Part shown: positions 47,791-55,200 of the stretch, piece after piece
Numbering within the stretch: the stretch's first letter is position 1
Layout: the number at the start of each line of letters is the position of its first letter
From: Paenibacillus sp. FSL R7-0337
GTDB lineage: Bacteria > Bacillota > Bacilli > Paenibacillales > Paenibacillaceae
Length of the DNA stretch: 64,000 nucleotides
Assembly (NCBI RefSeq): GCF_037969875.1
Contig: NZ_CP150218.1
Location: 2,480,001-2,544,000 of the forward strand
Direction: 5' to 3'
Translations under genes and position numbers: made by a program
Notes under the pieces: model-generated
What the model was told of the DNA's origin: nothing
Seen by the model: the letters and a program-made list of their open reading frames with translations, nothing else
Databases searched by the model: none

Positions 47791-47879
47791 GCCCAATTCC
47801 CCCTGTTCAAGTCAGTCCCTTATTCCAGCCGCCGCCTTATAACTCTCCCGTGAATCAGCACGCTCGCTTAAGCTGCTGC

Positions 47880-48378
47880 GGCCAAAATGAAGTGTATTCA
47901 TACACTTCGTTTACTCGACTGAGCCGCTTTCGCCGAAATCAAGGGTATTTTTACTCTTCATTTGCCCGACAGGGCCACTTTCGCCCGTATTCAAGTGTAT
48001 TTATACTCTTCATTTGCTCGAATGAGCTGCTTCGGTTAAATTCAAGTGTACTTATACTCTTCATTGGCTTGACTGGGCCACTTTCGCCCGTATTCAAGTG
48101 TACTTATACTCTTCATTTGCTCGACTGAGCCGCTTTCGCCGTATTCAAGTGTATTTATACTCTTCATTTGCTCGACTGGGCCACTTTCGCCCGTATTCAA
48201 GTGTATTTATACTCTTCATTTGCTCGAATGAGCTGCTTCGGTTAAATTCAAGTGTACTTATACACTTCATTGGCTTGACTGGGCCACTTCGGCCGAATTC
48301 AAGTGTACTTTTGCCCTTGATTCGCTCACTTCGGCCGCTTTTGCTGAAATCAGGGGCACTTTTGCCCCTCATTCGGCA
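47880..48378. repeat. Tandem array of about ten 51/52-bp hairpin units between sirC and hemC
   Basis: The CAAGTGTA-like motif (or its variant) starts at 47889, 47940, 47992, 48043, 48095, 48146, 48198, 48249, 48300 and 48351, so the spacing is always 51 or 52. Each unit has a short inverted repeat (for example AAGTGTAT-TC-ATACACTT) followed by about 30 bases such as TTTGCTCGACTGAGCCGCTT. The last unit reads AGGGGCA-CTT-TTGCCCCT: both arms changed together. It fills almost the whole 610-base gap inside the hem operon. Confidence 0.88.
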
Positions 48379-48400
48379 CACTCCCAGTCACTTCCGCCGC

Positions 48401-49039
48401 CTATTCCTCCCGGTTGCGCGCCACCCAAGCCTCAATCTCCCCGGGTGTCCATGGTATAAAGGTGCCCTGCCGCAGCTCATTCAACACATCCAGCTTCCCC
48501 AGCCGCCGCAAGAGCCGCGACCGTGTCTCTGCCGCTGGCTCCAGCTGCTTAATCGCTGTCCGCAGCTCATGCAGGAAATCCAGATACGGCTCGTATTCCT
48601 CGCCGAGCAGCCCCGCAATCTGCTGCGTAATCTCCGCAGCCGCAGACGGTCCCGCCCCGGAGGTCGAGACCGTAACCGTCAAGCGCCCGCGGCGGAGCAC
48701 GCCGGGCGTAATGAACGTGCCCGCCTCCGCATGGCTGGCCACATTAACGGGCAGCCCCAGCTGCCGGGCTTCCGCAGCAACGGCCTCGTTCACCGCCCTA
48801 TTATCGCTGGCGGCATAGACCAGAACAGCTCCCTGGAGATCCCCGGGAGCATAGGGGCGGCTGATCCATTCCAGCCGCCCCTCGTCAGCCAGCGTCCCGC
48901 TGAGCGAGGGGCTGACAATGACCAGCTCCGCGCCCGCTTCCAGCAGCGGAGCCGCCTTGCGAGCAGCCACTGCCCCGCCGCCAACGATCACCACACGCCG
49001 GCCTTCCACATCCAGCATAATCGGCAGATACTTTTTCAT
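48401..49039 (-). CDS. sirC: Precorrin-2 dehydrogenase / siroheme synthase SirC
   Basis: 212 aa from ATG 49039, GGAG 8 bases upstream; the GTG 9 bases earlier overlaps the last mini-ORF. It oxidises precorrin-2 to sirohydrochlorin with NAD. N-terminal Rossmann domain: RRVVIVGGGAVAARKAAPLLEAG; middle part PVNVASHAEAGTFITPGVLRRG and SGAGPSAAAEITQQI as in the CysG/Met8 family. No chelatase (sirB) is seen nearby. The gene lies between two different repeat arrays. Confidence 0.9.
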   Translation of the reverse strand: MKKYLPIMLDVEGRRVVIVGGGAVAARKAAPLLEAGAELVIVSPSLSGTLADEGRLEWISRPYAPGDLQGAVLVYAASDNRAVNEAVAAEARQLGLPVNVASHAEAGTFITPGVLRRGRLTVTVSTSGAGPSAAAEITQQIAGLLGEEYEPYLDFLHELRTAIKQLEPAAETRSRLLRRLGKLDVLNELRQGTFIPWTPGEIEAWVARNREE

Positions 49040-49044
49040 CCCGC

Positions 49045-49116
49045 TCACTCCAGCTCCCCCGGCACTCCCAACTCACTCTCATCCATCTTCCAGCCCACTG
49101 GCAGGCTACTCTCCAT
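49045..49116 (-). CDS. Mini-ORF 3 (23 aa) of the hemX-sirC repeat
   Basis: ATG 49116 to TGA 49045: MESSLPVGWKMDESE, then LGVPGELE. GGAG lies 8 bases before the ATG, identical to the context of sirC. The stop is followed by GCGGG and the sirC ATG. Sequence identical at protein level to mini-ORF 2. Coding is inferred from signals, not from homology. Confidence 0.45.
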   Translation of the reverse strand: MESSLPVGWKMDESELGVPGELE

Positions 49117-49121
49117 CCCGC

Positions 49122-49193
49122 TCACTCCAGCTCCCCCGGCACTCCCAACTCACTTTCATCCATCTTCCAGCCCACTGGCAGGCTACTCTCCAT
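49122..49193 (-). CDS. Mini-ORF 2 (23 aa) of the hemX-sirC repeat
   Basis: ATG 49193 to TGA 49122, same peptide as mini-ORF 3; one codon differs synonymously (GAA against GAG). The stop lies 5 bases before the ATG of mini-ORF 3. Confidence 0.45.
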   Translation of the reverse strand: MESSLPVGWKMDESELGVPGELE

Positions 49194-49198
49194 CCCGC

Positions 49199-49270
49199 TC
49201 ACTCCAGCTCCCCCGGCACTCCCAAGTCACTCTCATCCATCTTCCAGCCTACTGGCAGGCTACTCTCCAT
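49199..49270 (-). CDS. Mini-ORF 1 (23 aa) of the hemX-sirC repeat
   Basis: ATG 49270 to TGA 49199, starting 5 bases after the hemX stop. The peptide differs from the other two by one Asp-for-Glu exchange at residue 15 and a synonymous GTA/GTG change. Same GGAG 8 bases before the ATG. Confidence 0.45.
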   Translation of the reverse strand: MESSLPVGWKMDESDLGVPGELE

Positions 49271-49275
49271 CCCGC

Positions 49276-50103
49276 TCACTCCCCGCCCCAGCCATGGAAC
49301 TTCGACCAGGAATTCAACAGGAAGTTAAGAATAATGAAGCCGTACCCGGCAATCGCCCAGCGGGCCATGACGGTACCGCTCCGGAGGCCGGAGAACTTCA
49401 GCACCAGGTAGGCAATGTAGACGCCAAGGCCCGTAAGCGTAGTCAGGACCTTCGTATCCTGAAACAGCGGCGTCCGCCCTTCCGCGACAATTGACAGACC
49501 CGCCAGAACCAGCGAGGCCAGCAGCAGCGGAACTCCGGCCAGGATCGCTGTGTAGGAATATTTGTCCATCGTCTCCAGGCTGGGCAGCCTGCGTACGCGG
49601 TCATCCCACTTCTTATTCTTCAGCTTCGTATGCAGGAATAGATACATTATCGCAAATACCGTCCCCAGTGTCAGTGCGGCAAAGCTCAGATTCGCCAAAA
49701 TCACATGCATCGCCAGCCACCCGTGCACCGCACTCCAGCTCTGCAAGGTATGATCCTCTGCCGTCAGCCATACCCGGTTCAGCAGGAATACGCTGAAGCC
49801 CGCCATGCTGAGCAGCAGCACCGTGAACTCACCGCCGCGAGTATACGTCACGGCGAACGAGGTAACCACCATGCTGAAGGAGAACCAGAACAGGAAATCA
49901 TAAGGCGTGAAAATCGGCAATCCGCCCTCCTGGGCGAAGCGGATCGCAAGTCCGGTCAGCTGCAGCAGGCCCACGACAGCAAGAAGCCCTGTGCCCAGCC
50001 GCTTTCCGCCCGGATTACGCCGAAGGCAATCCGAGAAAACAAACAGCAGGCTCAGGGCATATAGCAGCAGAGCGGCATCATATATTCCGTTCAGCAGTAG
50101 CAT
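49276..50103 (-). CDS. hemX: HemX / CcsA-like membrane protein
   Basis: 275 aa from ATG 50103 (GGGTG 6 bases upstream; the GTG at 50112 overlaps hemA). Eight predicted membrane segments, with the cytochrome c assembly (CcsA) family features including WSAVHGWLAMHVILANLSFAALTLG. In B. subtilis HemX is the second gene of the hem operon and lowers HemA levels. The protein ends HGWGGE; its TGA is 5 bases before the first mini-ORF. Confidence 0.9.
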   Translation of the reverse strand: MLLLNGIYDAALLLYALSLLFVFSDCLRRNPGGKRLGTGLLAVVGLLQLTGLAIRFAQEGGLPIFTPYDFLFWFSFSMVVTSFAVTYTRGGEFTVLLLSMAGFSVFLLNRVWLTAEDHTLQSWSAVHGWLAMHVILANLSFAALTLGTVFAIMYLFLHTKLKNKKWDDRVRRLPSLETMDKYSYTAILAGVPLLLASLVLAGLSIVAEGRTPLFQDTKVLTTLTGLGVYIAYLVLKFSGLRSGTVMARWAIAGYGFIILNFLLNSWSKFHGWGGE

Positions 50104-50108
50104 GTGGC

Positions 50109-51500
50109 TCACCCGCCCAGCAAACCGGCTGGGGTAAGCACCGCTCCCGGCACACGGATCTCTCCGCCGGAGGGACGTTCAGCAGTGCTGCGTTGAAGCG
50201 GTTCAACACTTTCACCGGCCGGACCTGCATCCAGCTGCTCCTGCAGGGCGAAGATCTGAGTGAAATACTCCAGTGCTTCATTCCCCTGCTTGCCGCCGGA
50301 CATCTCCTTGATCACATTGATCGGATCATGCATCATCTGGTTGACGATGCTCTTGGTCAGCCGGCGGATCACCTTGCGCTGATGCTCATCCAGCTCAGGC
50401 AGCTTGTTGAACAGACTACCCATCGTTTCTTCATATATTCCGTTTGACTTGTCCTGCAGCGCACGGATTACCGGTCTGACGCCGAGCGTCTTCAACCATT
50501 GCTGGAAATCCGCCATCTCGCCTTCAATCATAACCTCGATCTTGGCGGCTTCACTGCGGCGCATCTCCAGATTGCTCTCCACAATGCCTTCCAGATCGTC
50601 GATATCATAGAGGAATACATCCGGCACACTGGCAGCAGCAGGGTCAATATCGCGCGGCACCGCAATGTCGATCATGAACAGCGGCCGTGAAGGACGGCGC
50701 TTCATGCCCTCGGCTACCTGGGCAGCCGTCAGCACATAGCCGTCTGCACCCGTGGAGCTGATCACAATATCCACTTCATCCAGAGATTTCAGCGCCTCTT
50801 CAATCGTGCTGGGCTTACCCGAGAATTTCTCGGCCAGCTCGATGGCACGGGACAATGTGCGGTTGGCAACAATTACTTCCGCCGCGCCGCTGCTGTACAG
50901 ATGCTTGACCGTCAGCTCGCTCATTTTGCCGGCGCCGAGAATGAGCACTCTTTTGCCGGTGAACATGCCGAAGATCCGCTTCCCCAGCTCCACTGCCGCA
51001 TAGCTGACCGACACCGCACTCTCGCCGATCGAGGTCTCACTATGCGCACGCTTGCCGAGCGTCACCGCCTGCTTGAACAGCCGGTTGAACCAGGTTCCGG
51101 TAACCCCTTCCGCCTGAGCCGTCAGGAAGGCGCTGCGCACCTGACCCAGAATCTGTGTCTCGCCAATCACCATGGAATCCAGACCGCAGGTGACACGCAT
51201 CAGATGGGCAATCGCCTGCTCGTCTTCATATATATACATATGTTGCGTAAATACATCGCTTCTTACTCCGAACCACTGCTCCATGAAGCTGCGGATGAAA
51301 TATCCGCACATATGAAGGCGGTCCACGACCACATAAATTTCCGTCCGGTTACAGGTGGCGACAACGACCCCTTCCAGAACGCTCTTCGTCTGCAGCAGCT
51401 GATGAAGCGCAAGCGGCAGATCTTTCTCGGCAAAAGCGAACTGTTCCCTCACCTCTACGGGAGCCGTACGGTAATTCAGGCCAACGACGACAATATGCAT
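50109..51500 (-). CDS. hemA: Glutamyl-tRNA reductase
   Basis: 463 aa. It reduces glutamyl-tRNA with NADPH to glutamate-1-semialdehyde, the first and regulated step of heme synthesis. The catalytic cysteine is in VVATCNRTEIY; then GLDSMVIGETQILGQVR, the NADPH fold RVLILGAGKMSELTVKHL, and a C-terminal dimerisation domain. The last 40 residues are a longer tail than usual. First gene of the operon. Confidence 0.97.
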   Translation of the reverse strand: MHIVVVGLNYRTAPVEVREQFAFAEKDLPLALHQLLQTKSVLEGVVVATCNRTEIYVVVDRLHMCGYFIRSFMEQWFGVRSDVFTQHMYIYEDEQAIAHLMRVTCGLDSMVIGETQILGQVRSAFLTAQAEGVTGTWFNRLFKQAVTLGKRAHSETSIGESAVSVSYAAVELGKRIFGMFTGKRVLILGAGKMSELTVKHLYSSGAAEVIVANRTLSRAIELAEKFSGKPSTIEEALKSLDEVDIVISSTGADGYVLTAAQVAEGMKRRPSRPLFMIDIAVPRDIDPAAASVPDVFLYDIDDLEGIVESNLEMRRSEAAKIEVMIEGEMADFQQWLKTLGVRPVIRALQDKSNGIYEETMGSLFNKLPELDEHQRKVIRRLTKSIVNQMMHDPINVIKEMSGGKQGNEALEYFTQIFALQEQLDAGPAGESVEPLQRSTAERPSGGEIRVPGAVLTPAGLLGG

Positions 51501-51602
51501 CGCTTGTTCACCATCCTAATCTATATTCATTGGTGTAGGCGCTGTTACTGCTTATCAGCAAATAATAGAATCAATTTCACAAGATCTCAAAACGCTGTGT
51601 TA

Positions 51603-51634
51603 AGTATATCACATCAAAATACGGCTTTTAACAA
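51603..51634 (-). promoter_or_regulatory. Candidate hemA promoter
   Basis: On the minus strand TATACT (51603-51608) about 105 bases before the hemA ATG, and TTGTTA (51629-51634) as -35. The spacing to TATACT is long (20); with TGATAT as -10 it is 17. Tentative. Confidence 0.4.
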
Positions 51635-51662
51635 AACCTTTGAACTATTTATGAATTGCAGA

Positions 51663-51677
51663 TAATAATTATTATAA
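51663..51677. promoter_or_regulatory. PerR-like operator upstream of hemA
   Basis: TAATAATTATTATAA matches the 7-1-7 PerR box TTATAATNATTATAA at 14 of 15 positions (counting N). It lies about 30 bases upstream of the candidate hemA -35. In B. subtilis the hemA operon is repressed by PerR. The region is AT-rich, so chance similarity is possible. Confidence 0.55.
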
Positions 51678-51718
51678 ATAAGTCCATAAGTAATTAAATA
51701 TAACACATCGATGGAATA

Positions 51719-51747
51719 TTGACACACTTTATTACGGATGATAGCAT
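51719..51747 (+). promoter_or_regulatory. Promoter of the purine salvage operon
   Basis: A perfect TTGACA (51719-51724), 17 bases, then TAGCAT (51742-51747). The transcript would start near 51755 and carry the riboswitch from 51849. The 300 bases before the gene hold this promoter, the aptamer and the terminator. Confidence 0.55.
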
Positions 51748-51848
51748 ATAACAAATGATCTGAGTTAACTTTTATAACATATGTAGCAAAAACGACCTAA
51801 TTCTCCTTTCCTAAGTTAACATTGTGTCAGTTATGTCCTTTCAAACCT

Positions 51849-51920
51849 CTCTTGTATAAGCCCGTTAATCCGGAATGGGCGTATCTACAGGCAACCGTAA
51901 ATTGCCCCAGGCTACAAGAG
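51849..51920 (+). ncRNA. Guanine-family (purine) riboswitch aptamer, variant junction
   Basis: P1 is CTCTTGTA/TACAAGAG. J1/2 is TAA. P2 is seven pairs GCCCGTT/AATGGGC with loop AATCCGG. J2/3 is GTATCTAC, P3 is GGCAA/TTGCC and L3 is CCGTAAA, so the loop-loop G37-G38/C60-C61 contacts are kept. J3/1 reads CCAGG-CTA: the C at the specificity position points to guanine-like ligands, but the junction is 3 bases longer than the canonical G-A-C-T-A. Natural guanine-riboswitch variants with altered specificity are known from Firmicutes. Confidence 0.88.
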
Positions 51921-52027
51921 GCCAGACCCCTGCTGGATAAATCAGTGTGAGCTTACGGGTGAAACCGGGCTTTTCTCTGCTGATGTATCCTGCTCTGGAC
52001 TGCGCCTCCTTTAGCCTGGGGTTTTTA
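51905..52027 (+). terminator. Riboswitch-controlled terminator
   Basis: CCCCAGGCTACAAGAGGC (51905-51922) pairs at 16 of 18 positions with GCCTCCTTTAGCCTGGGG (52004-52021), followed by TTTTT. An inner stem GGATAAATCAG/CTGATGTATCC helps close the 80-base loop. The 5' arm contains J3/1 and the 3' strand of P1, so aptamer and terminator exclude each other. Confidence 0.75.
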
Positions 52028-52058
52028 GCATCCATTATAATAGAAGGAGTGAGGGCAA

Positions 52059-52619
52059 ATGAGTGCATCCTACGCAAGCTTAAGTGAATCGATCCGTAAG
52101 GCCAGAAATGTGAGGATCTACAAGAACAAGGACACCGCCTATGACTTCAAGCTCTACCCCTTCGGAGAACGCGGAACGTATATCGCCCCCGAGCTGATCC
52201 GTGAAATCACTCACAAACTGGCGGATGCTGTAGCGGAGCAATTTCCCGATTTTGATTACATTGTCTCCCCTGAACCCGGCGGTCATACCTGGGGGATGCT
52301 GGCTGCCTACAAGCTGATGAAGCCGATGAATATTCTGCGCCTCAGTACGGAGCTGTATGAGAATTATGAGGTTAGTGTCAGGCGCGAGACGGCGTATAAT
52401 GAGAATTATATCTATTTTGACGGCTTCTCTTCCGGTGACCGCGTGCTGCTGCTGGATGATGTGATTAGTTCAGGCGCTACGATCCGCTGCATTGCTGCTC
52501 AATTGTCTGTGATGGGCGTGACGCTTGTCGGCGTGCAGGCAATCTTAGCCAAAGGTGAGCATTACAAGCAGCTGGAAGCGGACATCGGAGTACCCGTCAG
52601 GTTCCTGTCCCAGGTATAA
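52059..52619 (+). CDS. Purine phosphoribosyltransferase (Hpt/Xpt-like)
   Basis: 186 aa, GAAGGAGTGAGGG upstream. PRTase type I fold with the PRPP loop VLLLDDVISSGATIRC near residue 130 and the pyrophosphate-side motif IVSPEPGGHTWGMLAAY. It resembles the archaeal-type hypoxanthine/adenine phosphoribosyltransferases more than classical hpt. Operon with IMP dehydrogenase and hpt suggests salvage of hypoxanthine, xanthine or guanine; exact base specificity cannot be read from sequence. Confidence 0.75.
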   Translation: MSASYASLSESIRKARNVRIYKNKDTAYDFKLYPFGERGTYIAPELIREITHKLADAVAEQFPDFDYIVSPEPGGHTWGMLAAYKLMKPMNILRLSTELYENYEVSVRRETAYNENYIYFDGFSSGDRVLLLDDVISSGATIRCIAAQLSVMGVTLVGVQAILAKGEHYKQLEADIGVPVRFLSQV

Positions 52620-52651
52620 GTTGTCCAAAAATAGCAGGGGAGTGACAAGCC

Positions 52652-54166
52652 ATGGCTTATTATTACGAGCAGCCTTCAAGAACCTTCAGTGAGTTCCTGC
52701 TGGTGCCCAGCCTGACCACCAAAGATTGCATTCCCGGAAATGTGGATCTTAGCACACCGGTAACCAAATTCCGCCGGGGAGAGACCCCGGCACTGACCAT
52801 GAACCTCCCCGTGACTTCGGCGGTCATGCAGGCGGTATCCGACCACAACATGGCAATCGCACTGGCCAAAAGCGGGGGCATCTCCTTCATCTATGGCTCC
52901 CAGTCTATCACGCAACAGGTCGAAATGGTCCGCCGGGTCAAAAAGTTCAAAGCCGGATTCGTCCTCAGCGACTCGAACCTGCGCCCGGAAGATACGCTTC
53001 AGGATGTGCTGGTGCTGAAGGCGCGCAGCGGCCACTCTACCATTGCGATTACAGACAACGGAGAACCAACGGGCAGACTGATGGGCATCGTCACCAGCCG
53101 GGATTACCGCGAGAACCGCCTCCCGCCGGATTGCCCGATTACAGAGTTCATGACCCCGCTGGCTTCGTTGATCTACGCCGAAGAAGGCATCACACTGACA
53201 GAAGCGAACGACATGATCTGGGATCATAAGCTGAACTGCCTGCCGATTGTGAATGACAGCGGCCATCTCGTCCACCTGGTCTTCCGAAAGGATTATGACA
53301 GCCATCAGGAGTATCCGCTGGAGCTGCATGACGACAACAAACAGCTCATCGTGGGTGCCGGAATCAATTCGCGGGATTACAAGGAGCGTGTACCGGCGCT
53401 GGTGGAGGCTGGAGCAGATATCCTGTGTATCGATTCCTCTGACGGGTATTCGGAGTGGCAGGCGGAGACCATCCATTATATTAAGGAGACTTTCGGGGAG
53501 AGCGTGAAGGTCGGCGCGGGCAATGTTGTCGATAAGGAGGGCTTCCTGTATCTCGTGGAGGCGGGAGCTGATTTCATCAAAGTCGGTATCGGCGGCGGCT
53601 CCATCTGCATCACCCGCGAGCAAAAGGGCATCGGCCGGGGCCAGGCCTCCTCCGTCATCGAAGTGGCGGCGGCGCGCCAGGAATATTATGAGCAGACCGG
53701 CATCTATGTCCCCATCTGCTCGGACGGCGGAATTGTTTATGACTATCATATTGTGCTGGCGCTGGCGATGGGCGCTGACTTCGTGATGCTTGGGCGCTAT
53801 TTCGCCAGATTCGATGAGAGTCCCGGACGCAAGCTGCTGGTCGGCGGGAACTTCGTGAAGGAATATTGGGGCGAAGGCTCCAGCCGGGCCCGCAACTGGC
53901 AGCGTTATGACTTCGGCAATGCCGATAAAGAGAGCAAGCTGGAATTCGAGGAGGGGGTGGATTCCTTTATCCCCTATGCCGGACGGCTGAAGGATAATCT
54001 TGATCTCAGCATCAGCAAAATCAAGTCCACCATGTGCAATTGCGGCGCGCTAACCATCCCGGAATTGCAGCAGAAGGCCAAGATTACCCTGGTCTCCTCG
54101 ACAACGATCTTTGAAGGAGGCGCACATGATGTTATGCTTAAGGAAAAGGACAGATCATCTTCCTGA
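52652..54166 (+). CDS. IMP dehydrogenase of the Tritrichomonas-like type
   Basis: 504 aa. It oxidises IMP to XMP with NAD. The catalytic cysteine loop is [19 protein letters not shown], then YIPICSDGG-like IMP-phosphate site ([13 protein letters not shown]), and the flap RARNWQRYD with the catalytic Arg-Tyr. A CBS pair is inserted at about residues 105-225 ([22 protein letters not shown]). The whole sequence is strikingly like Tritrichomonas foetus IMPDH from memory ([41 protein letters not shown]), unlike the GPGSICTTR type of B. subtilis GuaB. A standard guaB may exist elsewhere. Confidence 0.9.
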   Translation: MAYYYEQPSRTFSEFLLVPSLTTKDCIPGNVDLSTPVTKFRRGETPALTMNLPVTSAVMQAVSDHNMAIALAKSGGISFIYGSQSITQQVEMVRRVKKFKAGFVLSDSNLRPEDTLQDVLVLKARSGHSTIAITDNGEPTGRLMGIVTSRDYRENRLPPDCPITEFMTPLASLIYAEEGITLTEANDMIWDHKLNCLPIVNDSGHLVHLVFRKDYDSHQEYPLELHDDNKQLIVGAGINSRDYKERVPALVEAGADILCIDSSDGYSEWQAETIHYIKETFGESVKVGAGNVVDKEGFLYLVEAGADFIKVGIGGGSICITREQKGIGRGQASSVIEVAAARQEYYEQTGIYVPICSDGGIVYDYHIVLALAMGADFVMLGRYFARFDESPGRKLLVGGNFVKEYWGEGSSRARNWQRYDFGNADKESKLEFEEGVDSFIPYAGRLKDNLDLSISKIKSTMCNCGALTIPELQQKAKITLVSSTTIFEGGAHDVMLKEKDRSSS

Positions 54167-54196
54167 TCCCATCCTGATCCATAAGGAGCGTCAATC

Positions 54197-54724
54197 ATGA
54201 GCCAAATTACCAAAGTTCTGGTCAGCAAGGACCAGCTACAGCAGCGAGTACAGGAACTGGGCGCTGAAATATCGCGCGACTACGAAGGCAAGGAGCTTGT
54301 GCTTATCGGTATTCTTAAGGGCGGCGCTGTATTCATGTCCGACCTGATGCGGGAGATTACTTTTCCGGTTGGCATCGATTATATGTCGGTCTCCAGCTAC
54401 GGCGCCAGCGCTACCTCTTCCGGTGTCATCACGATCAAGAAGGATATCGACATCGATATCCGGGGCAAGCATGTCCTGCTCGTCGAGGATCTGATCGACA
54501 CCGGGCTGACACTTCAGCATCTGCAGCAGCTGTTCGCCCTGCGCGAAGCCGCCAGCGTACGCATCTGCACCATCCTCAGCAAGCCTTCCCGCCGCCTGGT
54601 CAATGTTCCCATTGACTACAGCGGGATTGACATCCCGGACGAATTCGTCGTCGGCTACGGCCTCGACTATGCCGAGCAGTACCGTAATCTGCCGGAGGTC
54701 TGGATCATCAAGACTGGCGAATAG
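54197..54724 (+). CDS. hpt: Hypoxanthine-guanine phosphoribosyltransferase
   Basis: 175 aa. It converts hypoxanthine or guanine with PRPP to IMP or GMP. The PRPP loop is HVLLVEDLIDTGLTL; VLIGILKGGAVFMSDL and DFVVGYGLDYAE-like C-terminus (DEFVVGYGLDYAEQYR) are standard. With the upstream IMPDH it forms a salvage-to-XMP route. Another hpt in the tilS-ftsH region would be usual for Bacillales, so this may be a second copy. Confidence 0.9.
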   Translation: MSQITKVLVSKDQLQQRVQELGAEISRDYEGKELVLIGILKGGAVFMSDLMREITFPVGIDYMSVSSYGASATSSGVITIKKDIDIDIRGKHVLLVEDLIDTGLTLQHLQQLFALREAASVRICTILSKPSRRLVNVPIDYSGIDIPDEFVVGYGLDYAEQYRNLPEVWIIKTGE

Positions 54725-54742
54725 GTACTTGCCCCACAATGA

Positions 54743-54790
54743 AACACCCGCAGCAGGAGATTGTCTCTCCACTTCTGCGGGTGTTGTCTT
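54743..54790. terminator. Bidirectional terminator between hpt and the next gene
   Basis: AACACCCGCAG pairs with CTGCGGGTGTT across about 21 bases; TGTCTTGTTTC follows on the plus strand and TTCATTG on the minus strand. Confidence 0.7.
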
Positions 54791-54803
54791 GTTTCTTATA
54801 TAG

Positions 54804-55070
54804 CTAGTAGGTGCGGCTATCCTGGACATGGATATAATTTACGCCCTGCGCCGTCAATTTGGAGCCGCTCGTGTCCACGACGCGGACCGCTTTCTTGCCT
54901 TTGCCACTGAGGGAGAAGCTAATATTATTCGCCAGCTTGTTCTCTACAATCTGTTCAAGCGCACTGTGAAAGCCCCCAACCGTCACTCCCTCCAGGTTCT
55001 CCAGAACCGGCACTTTGCCCTCTTCAATAGTCTTAAGAATTTGATAGATCAACGACTTGCTACCATCCAT
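54804..55070 (-). CDS. Small hypothetical protein (winged-helix-like)
   Basis: 88 aa, starting MDGSKSLIYQILKTIEEGKV. The sequence pattern helix - GVTVGGFHSALEQIVENKL - strand recalls small winged-helix proteins such as YjcQ, but similarity is weak and I do not assign a family. Single gene. Its ribosome site is GGAGGCGAACGGGA. Confidence 0.5.
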   Translation of the reverse strand: MDGSKSLIYQILKTIEEGKVPVLENLEGVTVGGFHSALEQIVENKLANNISFSLSGKGKKAVRVVDTSGSKLTAQGVNYIHVQDSRTY

Positions 55071-55200
55071 TCCCGTTCGCCTCCTGCATCAATTGTGAGC
55101 GTTTACAACACATCCGCCTTACATGCAAGCTTTTCCATCATTATGTATATTCTCTTATTCGACAGCGCAGAACGTTTACCTCTAACCTGGAAATCAATCA

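Larger units (their letters stand above)
49037..49283 (-). repeat. Three tandem 77-bp repeats between hemX and sirC
   Basis: The motif CATCCCGCTCACTCC recurs (plus strand) at 49037, 49114, 49191 and 49268, exactly 77 bases apart. The units differ at three positions only. Read on the minus strand, each unit equals one mini-ORF (72 bases with stop) plus a 5-base GCGGG spacer; the borders coincide with the hemX stop and sirC start contexts. Confidence 0.95.

Noticed and set aside
47880-48378. CRISPR array
   Set aside because: The intervals between the short dyads are themselves repeated, so there are no unique spacers, and no cas gene is nearby.
48098-49411. 437-codon plus-strand open frame across sirC and the repeats
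   Set aside because: It is opposite sirC and runs through the 51-bp array, whose unit length of 17 codons keeps frames open by chance; the 77-bp repeats give its apparent repeats. No ribosome site or family.
51865-52077. 70-codon minus-strand frame upstream of the purine operon
   Set aside because: It lies on the opposite strand of the riboswitch and terminator, which fully explain the conservation of the region.
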